Of a DNA stretch of 33,935 nucleotides, positions 27,731 to 33,935 are shown piece after piece. The notes beneath the pieces are model-generated. The model was not told where the DNA came from. It did no database searches and saw only the letters and a program-made list of their open reading frames with translations. This DNA comes from Nitrosomonas sp. (GTDB lineage: Bacteria > Pseudomonadota > Gammaproteobacteria > Burkholderiales > Nitrosomonadaceae), in the NCBI GenBank assembly GCA_017994575.1, contig JAGOKN010000026.1:1-33935 (forward strand), read 5' to 3'. Numbering within the stretch: the first letter of the stretch is position 1; every line of letters starts with the position of its first letter. Both the position numbers and the translations under genes were made by a program.

Positions 27731-28540
27731 ATGATTAAGCCTGAATGCATTATTGAAATTGAAGCGCTGCATACCCGCTTTGGCAATCATGTCGTGCATC
27801 GGAATGTCAATTTGTGCGTCTATCGAAGCGAAATACTGGCCTTGATCGGTGGTTCAGGAAGTGGGAAAACAACTTTGCTTCGTCAAATGCTCGTTCTGGA
27901 AGAGCCTGCGCAAGGCTCGGTGAAAATTTTTGGCAGTTCACGCAATGATGCCGACTTTAATCTTCAGAGAAGGAATATCCGCAGACGCTCTGGCGTACTT
28001 TTCCAACAAGGCGCATTATTCAGCGCGCTGACGGTCTTTGATAATGTCGCCCTGCCCTTGCGTGAATTGCATACCCTCAGTGAAGATACCATTCGTGACT
28101 TGGTGATGACCAAGTTGAACATGGTGGCGATTGAATCCGAGCATGCCGACAAAATGCCTGCGGCCTTGTCAGGTGGTATGATCAAACGCGTTGCCTTAGC
28201 GCGTGCGTTGGCTTTGGATCCGGAGCTGTTATTTCTTGACGAACCCACAGCGGGACTGGATCCTGAATTAAGTGAAAGTTTTGTGGAACTGATTCTCACC
28301 TTACGCAGCGAAATGGATCTGACGATTGTCATGGTAACCCATGATCTGGATACATTAGTCGCTTTATCCGACCGCATTGCCGTGTTAGCTGATCAGCATG
28401 TGATCGCGACGGGTACTTTGGACGAAATATGTCGCATTCAGCACCCATTTATCTCCAGCTACTTTAAAAGTATTCGACACAAGCTGGATCAAAATAATAA
28501 TTCGGAGCCAACATGGAAAACCGCGCCCATGCCCTCGTAG
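27731..28540 (+). CDS. MlaF-type ABC transporter ATPase
   Basis: The 269-residue ATPase that drives the MCE lipid transporter. Walker A is GGSGSGKTT at residues 40-48. The signature LSGGMIKRVALARALALDPE near residue 148 has the GGMxKR form specific for MCE-associated ATPases. Walker B and the D-loop follow as LLFLDEPTAGLDPE, and the switch His is in MVTHDLDT. It begins four bases after the permease stop. Its last 28 bases overlap the MCE gene, so synthesis is linked. Confidence 0.95.
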   Translation: MIKPECIIEIEALHTRFGNHVVHRNVNLCVYRSEILALIGGSGSGKTTLLRQMLVLEEPAQGSVKIFGSSRNDADFNLQRRNIRRRSGVLFQQGALFSALTVFDNVALPLRELHTLSEDTIRDLVMTKLNMVAIESEHADKMPAALSGGMIKRVALARALALDPELLFLDEPTAGLDPELSESFVELILTLRSEMDLTIVMVTHDLDTLVALSDRIAVLADQHVIATGTLDEICRIQHPFISSYFKSIRHKLDQNNNSEPTWKTAPMPS

Positions 28541-29412
28541 CAGGACTTTTCGTTATCTTCCTGAGCATCACCGTCGCTTTGGTTGCGATGTGGTTCAGCG
28601 GCAATAACATTCAACGCTATTCTTATCTTGTCGTCACCAAAGAATCGGTTAGCGGTTTAAATCCCCAATCGGCCGTACACTATCGAGGCGTTAATATCGG
28701 TAAAGTTGAAAGTATCGAATTTGATCCTGATAATCTGCAGCGCATTCTGATTCAGATTTCCATTGATCATAATGTGGCGCTGAGCAATACAACATATGCG
28801 CAATTGGGTTATCAGGGTGTTACCGGGCTGGCTTATATACAACTGAACGATAACGGCACCGGCAGTGAACGCTTACAGAGCGATGCGCAGATTCCAATGC
28901 GTCGGTCATTACTCGATGAAGTAACGGGATCAGGGCAAGATTTACTCAGCAATGTCAATCAATTGGTATTAAAAATGCACCATTTGCTGGATGACCAGAA
29001 TCAGATGCAAGTTTCACAAATTCTGCAACACATTGAAAAAGCAACGCGCAACTTTGATGACATAGCCGGTCATTTGCAGCCGGTATTGAAATCATTCACC
29101 GATTTAACCATTGAATCGGCCACATTGGTAAGGCGTCTTGATCAGCTCTTAGGTGAGATCAACCTGGCAGTCGCCAAGGCTAATCAAAAAGAAGGAATTT
29201 TTGATAGTTTGTCTCAGAGCACGCACGAGCTGGCTACCACCATACCTGAACTACGCAAGGTCAGCAGCAGCATTGCACAGAACTCCAATAATTTGGATCG
29301 GGTATTGCAGCAACTAGAAGAAAATCCACAAAGCCTATTATTTGGACGCCCACCATCATTACCGGGTCCCGGAGAAACAGGTTTTGTTCCACCTGCAGAG
29401 AAAACTCAATGA
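28513..29412 (+). CDS. MCE-domain lipid transport protein (MlaD-like)
   Basis: A 299-residue periplasmic protein anchored by one N-terminal helix (about residues 7-27). One MCE domain follows (about 38-115: VSGLNPQSAVHYRGVNIGKVESIEFD, GYQGVTGLAYIQL). The long C-terminus is largely helical, as in proteins that form hexameric rings or tunnels for lipids. It is longer than E. coli MlaD (about 183 residues) and the end is Pro-rich (FGRPPSLPGPGET). GGAG at 28504-28507 sets the ATG, which lies inside the ATPase gene. Its stop overlaps the next start as ATGA. Confidence 0.93.
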   Translation: MENRAHALVAGLFVIFLSITVALVAMWFSGNNIQRYSYLVVTKESVSGLNPQSAVHYRGVNIGKVESIEFDPDNLQRILIQISIDHNVALSNTTYAQLGYQGVTGLAYIQLNDNGTGSERLQSDAQIPMRRSLLDEVTGSGQDLLSNVNQLVLKMHHLLDDQNQMQVSQILQHIEKATRNFDDIAGHLQPVLKSFTDLTIESATLVRRLDQLLGEINLAVAKANQKEGIFDSLSQSTHELATTIPELRKVSSSIAQNSNNLDRVLQQLEENPQSLLFGRPPSLPGPGETGFVPPAEKTQ

Positions 29413-30032
29413 CAAAAATATTTTTATTGATTGTGAGCATTCATCTGCTCTCGAGTTGTACTTTACTGCAAAAATCACCAGCTCCCATTTCTGTGTATGA
29501 TTTTGGATCGCAACTGCCGCAGCATCCCGAACCAGCACAGCAACAGTCATCGCATCAAAGAAGAATACTCATTGCCGATGCTTCAGCACCATCGTGGCTC
29601 AATAACAATGCAATGCATTATCGACTTCTGTTTAACAGTTCCACCCAATCTTATATTTATGCTCAGAGTCGTTGGATAGCGCCGCCCGCATCTATGCTTA
29701 CCCAACAGATACGCAACCACATTGTTACACATGCAAACGAGCTGGTCGTCAAAGAAAATGGCACAGCAAAAGCAGATTACATTTTGCAAATTGAATTGGA
29801 GGAATTTATGCAGGCATTTGATCAAGCGAATGACAGCCGTGTTGTCATTTTACTGCGCGCCAGCCTGATTGAACGCCATTCACGGCAATTGCTGGCGCAA
29901 AAGGATTTCAGTATTCAGCAGAAAACACCCAGTGCTGATGCCGCAGGCGCTGCGTTTGCTTTCAGCTCGGCAAGTAATCAATTGGTTAGCAAACTGACTG
30001 ACTGGTTAGTAATTCAATTGCCTACCAACTAG
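29409..30032 (+). CDS. ABC-type transport auxiliary lipoprotein (PqiC-like)
   Basis: A 207-residue lipoprotein with lipobox LSSC (lipidated Cys17). The body fits the ABC_trans_aux/PqiC family: ISVYDFG at the start, RRILIADASAPSWLNNNAMHYRLLF, and YAQSRWIAPPASMLTQQIR. LQIELEEFMQAFDQAND follows, and the end alternates around RASLIERHSRQLLAQKDF. In other bacteria PqiC sits at the outer membrane and completes the PqiABC lipid path. Here it is coupled by ATGA to the MCE gene and replaces a soluble MlaC carrier, which is absent from the operon. Confidence 0.9.
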   Translation: MTKIFLLIVSIHLLSSCTLLQKSPAPISVYDFGSQLPQHPEPAQQQSSHQRRILIADASAPSWLNNNAMHYRLLFNSSTQSYIYAQSRWIAPPASMLTQQIRNHIVTHANELVVKENGTAKADYILQIELEEFMQAFDQANDSRVVILLRASLIERHSRQLLAQKDFSIQQKTPSADAAGAAFAFSSASNQLVSKLTDWLVIQLPTN

Positions 30033-30065
30033 CTCTGTAGGTCACTACCAAAATTAATCGCAAGT

Positions 30066-30096
30066 TTGATTAATTTATTATTCTCTATGTTAGTAT
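30066..30096 (+). promoter_or_regulatory. possible promoter for lptM-lysA
   Basis: TTGATT (30066-30071) and TAGTAT (30091-30096) with a 19-base spacer sit 31 bases before the lptM start. Each matches the sigma-70 hexamers at four positions or more, but the spacing is long, so this is only a candidate. The 94-base gap from the MCE operon leaves room for a separate promoter. Confidence 0.27.
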
Positions 30097-30126
30097 CCCG
30101 TAAATTATTACTTAGGGGATTTTTTC

Positions 30127-30261
30127 GTGCGTTTATTCCTCATCATCTTTGTTTTAACCTATCTGCTCAGTGCGTGTGGCCATAAAGGGCCACTGTATAT
30201 TCCACTGCCGCAAACTGACGAAACAAATCGCGCATTACCCAAAGAAATGAATAAAAAATGA
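30127..30261 (+). CDS. lptM: small outer-membrane lipoprotein LptM (YifL)
   Basis: A 44-residue lipoprotein with GTG start, reading MRLFLIIFVLTYLLSAC and then GHKGPLYIPLPQTDE. The lipobox LSAC places the lipid on Cys17, and CGxKGPLYxP directly after it is the LptM hallmark. In E. coli LptM helps fold the LptD-LptE lipopolysaccharide translocon. AGGGGA (30114-30119) is seven bases before the GTG. The stop overlaps the lysA start as ATGA. An lptM-lysA order is widely seen in proteobacteria, which supports the call despite the small size. Confidence 0.92.
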   Translation: MRLFLIIFVLTYLLSACGHKGPLYIPLPQTDETNRALPKEMNKK

Positions 30262-31511
30262 ATGGCTTTCCAGAATTTATTTATCGCAACAATGAACTCT
30301 GCGCTGAATCTGTTCCTTTAAAACAGATTGCCGCTGAGTTTGGCACACCTTGTTATGTCTATTCACGCTCTGCATTGACCAAAGCTTATCAAGAATTCGA
30401 TGCTGCATTCGCAGGTAGAGATCATTTAATTTGTTACGCCGTAAAAGCCAATTCCAACATTGCCATACTCAATTTGTTTGCGCAGCTTGGCAGTGGCTTC
30501 GATATCGTATCGGGCGGGGAGCTATGGCGTGTGATGAAAGCAGGTGGGGATCCTCAGAAAACCGTTTTTTCTGGAGTTGGTAAAAATTCCGACGAAATGC
30601 GCATGGCTCTGGATGCGAATATTCTGTGTTTTAATGTGGAATCTGAAGCGGAGCTAAGTACCTTAAATCAAGTTGCGCAAACCATGCAAAAAATTGCTCC
30701 CGTCAGCTTGCGAGTGAATCCAGATGTGGATGCAAAAACACATCCTTACATCTCGACCGGCCTCAAGGAAAATAAGTTTGGCATGCCAATCAATGAGGCC
30801 GGCAGAATATATCTATCCGCGCACCGCTATCCTAACATCCGCTTTACCGGTTTGGATTGCCATATTGGTTCCCAGCTCACCGAAATTGAACCTTTCATGC
30901 AGGCCAGCGAGAAGATTCTAAATTTACTTAACAACCTGAAATCACAAGGTTTAGAAATTGAACACCTGGATCTGGGGGGAGGATTGGGCATTCGTTATAC
31001 TCACGAAACACCACCATCCATCAAAGACTATGTTTCTGCACTATGCACCCGCACAGACCACATCAAGCAACGCTTGTTAATCGAACCTGGACGTGCTCTG
31101 GTGGGTAACTCAGGCATTCTACTGACCCAAATTGAATACCTCAAACATACTCCGGCACGTAATTTTGCCATTGTCGATGCCGCCATGAATGACTTGATGC
31201 GCCCGGCTCTATATGACGCCTATCATGAGATTCTACCAGTCATTAAACGCAACGGAGATGTTCAGAATTATCAGATTGTTGGCCCTGTTTGTGAAACAGG
31301 GGATTTTCTGGGGCATGATCGCAAGCTGGGTTTGAATAGCGGAGATTTACTAGCCGTCATGTCAGCCGGCGCTTATGGTATGAGCATGAGCTCTAATTAC
31401 AATACCCGTCCTCGCGCTGCTGAAATTATGATTGATCAGGACACTATTCATGTCATCCGACAGCGAGAAACCATTGATCAATTAATCGCAAATGAACGAA
31501 TCTTGCCTTAA
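30258..31511 (+). CDS. lysA: diaminopimelate decarboxylase
   Basis: PLP enzyme that converts meso-diaminopimelate to lysine, the last step of lysine synthesis. The 417 residues form an alanine-racemase-like barrel plus a C-terminal beta domain. PLP-binding Lys63 is in YAVKANSN. HIGSQL, the phosphate loop GGGLGIRY and EPGRALVGNSG follow. The catalytic Cys345 from the partner subunit is in GPVCETGDFL, with YGMSMSSNYN near the end. Length and motifs are normal. The start lies within the lptM stop, with no strong ribosome site of its own, so its translation probably depends on lptM. Confidence 0.97.
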   Translation: MNGFPEFIYRNNELCAESVPLKQIAAEFGTPCYVYSRSALTKAYQEFDAAFAGRDHLICYAVKANSNIAILNLFAQLGSGFDIVSGGELWRVMKAGGDPQKTVFSGVGKNSDEMRMALDANILCFNVESEAELSTLNQVAQTMQKIAPVSLRVNPDVDAKTHPYISTGLKENKFGMPINEAGRIYLSAHRYPNIRFTGLDCHIGSQLTEIEPFMQASEKILNLLNNLKSQGLEIEHLDLGGGLGIRYTHETPPSIKDYVSALCTRTDHIKQRLLIEPGRALVGNSGILLTQIEYLKHTPARNFAIVDAAMNDLMRPALYDAYHEILPVIKRNGDVQNYQIVGPVCETGDFLGHDRKLGLNSGDLLAVMSAGAYGMSMSSNYNTRPRAAEIMIDQDTIHVIRQRETIDQLIANERILP

Positions 31512-31581
31512 TTAATGGCTGGAAATATAGAGATGCGTTTATTTGTAGTAATATCCCCCATTGCCATACGATAAATCTGTA

Positions 31582-32652
31582 ATGACAAGCCTTCCTAGCA
31601 TTGATGATGAGCAATATCAGGATTACATTTTGCGGGGTGTCTCTCGCACTTTTGCACTAACTATTCCTCAATTACCCGAAGCTTTGCGGCGGATAATTGG
31701 CAATGCGTATCTTTTATGCCGCATCACGGACACGATTGAAGACGATAATGCTTTATCCTCAGAGCAAACCAGACAACTGTCGCAGATGTTCTCCGAGGTT
31801 GTTTGTGGGAATGCTTCCGCGCAACTGTTTGCAGATCAACTTTACCCACTACTTTCTAGCCATACTATTCCGGCAGAACATGATTTAATCAAAAACACCC
31901 CAGCGGTTATTCGCATCACGCATAGCTTTAACACCACTCAACGGCATGCGCTGGAACGCTGCGTTCGAATTATGGGGCAAGGAATGTCTGACTATCAGGA
32001 AACAGAATCTTTGGAGGGATTAAAAGATTTACCTTCCATGGATCAATATTGTTATTACGTTGCAGGTGTCGTCGGTGAAATGCTGACCGAATTGTTTTGT
32101 GATTATTCACAAGAAATGAATAACCATAAACCAACCTTGATGAAGCTTTCCGTGTCCTTTGGACAAGGATTACAAATGACCAATATCCTCAAGGATATTT
32201 GGGATGATCGTACACGTGGCGCCTGTTGGCTGCCGCAGGATATTTTTCTCAAGCATGGATTTAATATTAGTCATTTACAACCAGGTAATACAGACCCAAG
32301 GTTTCAAGCTGGGTTAGCAGAACTTCTTGGCGTCGCCAGAGGCCACTTACAGAACGCACTGACATACACCAGCATAATCCCCTCGCAAGAAAAAGGCATC
32401 CGTCGTTTTTGCTTATGGGCAATCGGTATGGCAGTTTTAACACTGAATAAAATTAATCAGCACCGTGATTTTTCTGAAAGTGCGCAAGTAAAAATTAGTC
32501 GCCGCAGCGTTAAAGCCACGATACTAATAACCAGTCTATTTGCTAACCAAGATTGGATTCTAGAGCTACTTTTCAAGTTAACATCCAGAAATCTTCCAGA
32601 TGTTAATGGTCACAATGAAATTTACCTTAATAATCAAACCAAAGATCAATAA
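31582..32652 (+). CDS. squalene synthase-like enzyme (squalene/phytoene synthase family)
   Basis: A prenyl head-to-head condensing enzyme of about 356 residues. The two aspartate-rich motifs are DTIEDD near residue 50 and DIWDD near residue 215. They are surrounded by YLLCRITDTIEDD, YCYYVAGVVGEMLTELF, and GLQMTNILKDIWDDRTRG followed by WLPQDIF. This pattern is nearer to one-enzyme squalene synthase of the eukaryotic type than to HpnC or HpnD. With hpnA next door it would supply squalene for hopanoids from farnesyl diphosphate. The frame can be extended to a TTG at 31561, and neither start has a good ribosome site. No C-terminal membrane helix is obvious. Confidence 0.85.
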   Translation: MTSLPSIDDEQYQDYILRGVSRTFALTIPQLPEALRRIIGNAYLLCRITDTIEDDNALSSEQTRQLSQMFSEVVCGNASAQLFADQLYPLLSSHTIPAEHDLIKNTPAVIRITHSFNTTQRHALERCVRIMGQGMSDYQETESLEGLKDLPSMDQYCYYVAGVVGEMLTELFCDYSQEMNNHKPTLMKLSVSFGQGLQMTNILKDIWDDRTRGACWLPQDIFLKHGFNISHLQPGNTDPRFQAGLAELLGVARGHLQNALTYTSIIPSQEKGIRRFCLWAIGMAVLTLNKINQHRDFSESAQVKISRRSVKATILITSLFANQDWILELLFKLTSRNLPDVNGHNEIYLNNQTKDQ

Positions 32653-32720
32653 CCCTCAGCATAATTATTTTCATCAACACCAATAGCTGAATCCAATCAC
32701 AAACTACAAGGCATTATTTC

Positions 32721-33713
32721 ATGACGAAATCATTCGTAACCGGCGCAACAGGATTTCTCGGTTCGGCTGTTATGCGATGCTTGCTTACAGCTGACCATGA
32801 AGTCCGTGTATTGGTAAGACCTGGTAGCAATAGAAAGAATCTTGAAAACTTCCCGGTTGAAATAATTGAAGGCGATTTACGTGATCATTCATCACTAAAA
32901 CGCGCAATTAATGGATGCGACAATCTTTTCCATGTAGCAGCAGACTATCGTCTCTGGGTCCCTGATCCAGAAACTATGTATGCAATCAACGTTACGGGTA
33001 CACAAGCACTAATCATGGCAGCGGCTGAGGCTGGCATAAAACGCATTGTGTACACCAGCAGCGTAGCAACCTTGGGTTTGAATCAGGATGGATCACCGTC
33101 AACTGAAGACACACCAAACAGCTATAACGCTATCAATGGATATTACAAACGCTCTAAATTTCAAGCTGAGCAGATGGTCAGGCAATTGACTCACGATCAC
33201 CAGCTACCTTTAGTCATTGTCAACCCTTCCACTCCTATTGGCCCAGGAGATATCCGACCCACACCAACTGGCCGCATCGTGCTAGATACCCTAAGGGGTC
33301 GCATGCCTGCCTATGTCAATACTGGATTGAATATTGCTCATGTCGATGACATCGCTTATGGCCATCTATTAGCTTATCAGCACGGAAAACCGGAAGAACG
33401 TTACATATTGGGCGGTGACAATATGACTTTATTGCAAATCCTGCAAGCAATTGATGATATTAATGACATAAAAAGATATCGCATTAACTTACCCATCAGC
33501 TTGATGCTCCCTATGGCATGGCTTATGGAAAAGATTGCAATCTTTACACACATCGAACCACGCGCAACCTTGGACAGCATCCATATGGCTAAAAAACTGA
33601 TGTTTTTTTCTAGTGAAAAAGCTCACCGTGAACTTGGTTATCAATATCGGCCCACCATCGAAGCACTTAGAGATGCGGTAAAATGGTTCAAAGAGAATGG
33701 TTACTGCAACTAA
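32721..33713 (+). CDS. hpnA: hopanoid-associated sugar epimerase/reductase HpnA
   Basis: A 330-residue extended short-chain dehydrogenase tied to hopanoid side-chain processing. The Rossmann motif is VTGATGFLGS at the start. FHVAADYRLWVPDPETMYAI followed by NVTGTQ near residue 75 is highly specific to HpnA. The catalytic YYKRSK (Tyr and Lys) is near residue 140, and NPSTPIGPGDIRPTPTGRI closes the substrate pocket. AAGG precedes the ATG by about ten bases. It follows the squalene synthase gene by 68 bases. No squalene-hopene cyclase gene is inside the window. Confidence 0.95.
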   Translation: MTKSFVTGATGFLGSAVMRCLLTADHEVRVLVRPGSNRKNLENFPVEIIEGDLRDHSSLKRAINGCDNLFHVAADYRLWVPDPETMYAINVTGTQALIMAAAEAGIKRIVYTSSVATLGLNQDGSPSTEDTPNSYNAINGYYKRSKFQAEQMVRQLTHDHQLPLVIVNPSTPIGPGDIRPTPTGRIVLDTLRGRMPAYVNTGLNIAHVDDIAYGHLLAYQHGKPEERYILGGDNMTLLQILQAIDDINDIKRYRINLPISLMLPMAWLMEKIAIFTHIEPRATLDSIHMAKKLMFFSSEKAHRELGYQYRPTIEALRDAVKWFKENGYCN

Positions 33714-33809
33714 TAGATAATTTGCTTTACCCTCAAGCTTTACATCGCAAGTTAAATTTTTAATTTTTCTGCCTATCACCTCTCATAACCTCATTTTTCC
33801 TACTCAAAA

Positions 33810-33935
33810 GTAAGCCTCTAACCCTTCCACATTAACACCCTGATACATCATCGCTATCCTCAAGCCTTTTACAAGGAGGAACGATGTCATCATCAGAAGC
33901 ACGACGAATTCATATCGAAGCATGGCAAACCAGCG
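33810..33935 (+). mobile_element. left end of a probable IS66-family insertion sequence
   Basis: GTAAGC at 33810 matches the conserved 5'-GTAA terminus of IS66-family inverted repeats. An open reading frame with a TnpA-like start begins 74 bases inside, the usual layout for these elements. If the element made its typical 8-base duplication, the left copy would be ACTCAAAA (33802-33809). The right end lies beyond the window, so neither the inverted repeat nor the duplication can be verified here. Confidence 0.5.
33884..33935 (+). CDS. tnpA: start of IS66-type accessory protein TnpA, cut by window edge
   Basis: A strong AAGGAGGA (33873-33880) lies four bases before an ATG. The 17 readable residues (SSSEARRIHIEAWQTS after Met) resemble the opening of IS66 TnpA proteins, which typically continue with a SGLSQAAYCRQ-like helix. 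TnpA is one of two small accessory proteins (TnpA, TnpB) that precede the large transposase TnpC. With so few residues the call depends on the pattern HxxAWQxS and the nearby GTAAGC end. Confidence 0.55.
   Translation, partial: MSSSEARRIHIEAWQTS

Noticed and set aside
27964..28377. 137-residue frame antisense to the MlaF-type ATPase
   Set aside because: Shadow of the Walker and signature region; Ser/Arg-rich composition typical of antisense frames.
1..33935. CRISPR array, prophage, integron or defence island
   Set aside because: No regularly spaced direct repeats, phage structural genes, recombinases or nuclease clusters were seen. The only mobile element evidence is the IS66-like end at the right edge.

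Overview
The window is a chromosomal stretch of a Gram-negative betaproteobacterium, most likely an ammonia oxidiser of the Nitrosomonas type. This is an inference from the gene set, the moderate-to-low G+C and the hopanoid gene HpnA; no marker gene such as 16S rRNA or amoA is present. Apart from one half of a tRNA, an insertion sequence that begins at the right edge and one decayed gene, it reads as an intact, densely packed core chromosome with an accessory metabolic patch in the middle.

Left part (1-9320). The 3' portion of tRNA-Arg(TCT) and a complete tRNA-His(GTG) precede acnA (aconitase A, with about 54 extra residues). A long minus-strand run follows, in transcription order cysD - cysNC (sulfate activation to PAPS), a DHH phosphoesterase, galE and galU (UDP-sugar supply). 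A hairpin with a T-tail lies after galU.

Middle part (9321-17177). A 551-bp stretch without a credible gene holds a perfect inverted repeat upstream of cysD. After it come an APC-type amino acid permease, a single-domain rhodanese, a folate/biopterin-type (BT1) transporter, an Slp-type lipoprotein, an antibiotic-biosynthesis-monooxygenase (ABM) protein coupled to an iron-type alcohol dehydrogenase with an altered metal site, a dienelactone hydrolase and an exported GlcG/HbpS-type protein. This is the accessory-looking region, and its collective role is unclear.

Housekeeping block (17178-26408). holB-tmk lie divergent from ampD. Next are an SLC13-type anion transporter, the decayed 3' end of what looks like a periplasmic solute-binding protein gene, a hexose-6-phosphate mutarotase, and purT-queG divergent from tsaE-amiC. 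The divergent starts of queG and tsaE overlap if the proposed starts are right.

Right part (26596-33935). A four-gene MCE lipid-transport operon is present: STAS-MlaE permease, MlaF ATPase, MCE protein and PqiC-like lipoprotein. It is followed by lptM, a 44-residue lipoprotein gene with a GTG start, coupled to lysA, and then by a squalene-synthase-like enzyme and hpnA (hopanoid pathway). The last ~125 bases look like the left end of an IS66-family element with the start of its tnpA. The envelope theme (AmpD, AmiC, Mce/Mla, LptM, LysA for meso-DAP/lysine, hopanoids) is strong on this side. I saw no CRISPR array, phage module, toxin-antitoxin pair or defence island.
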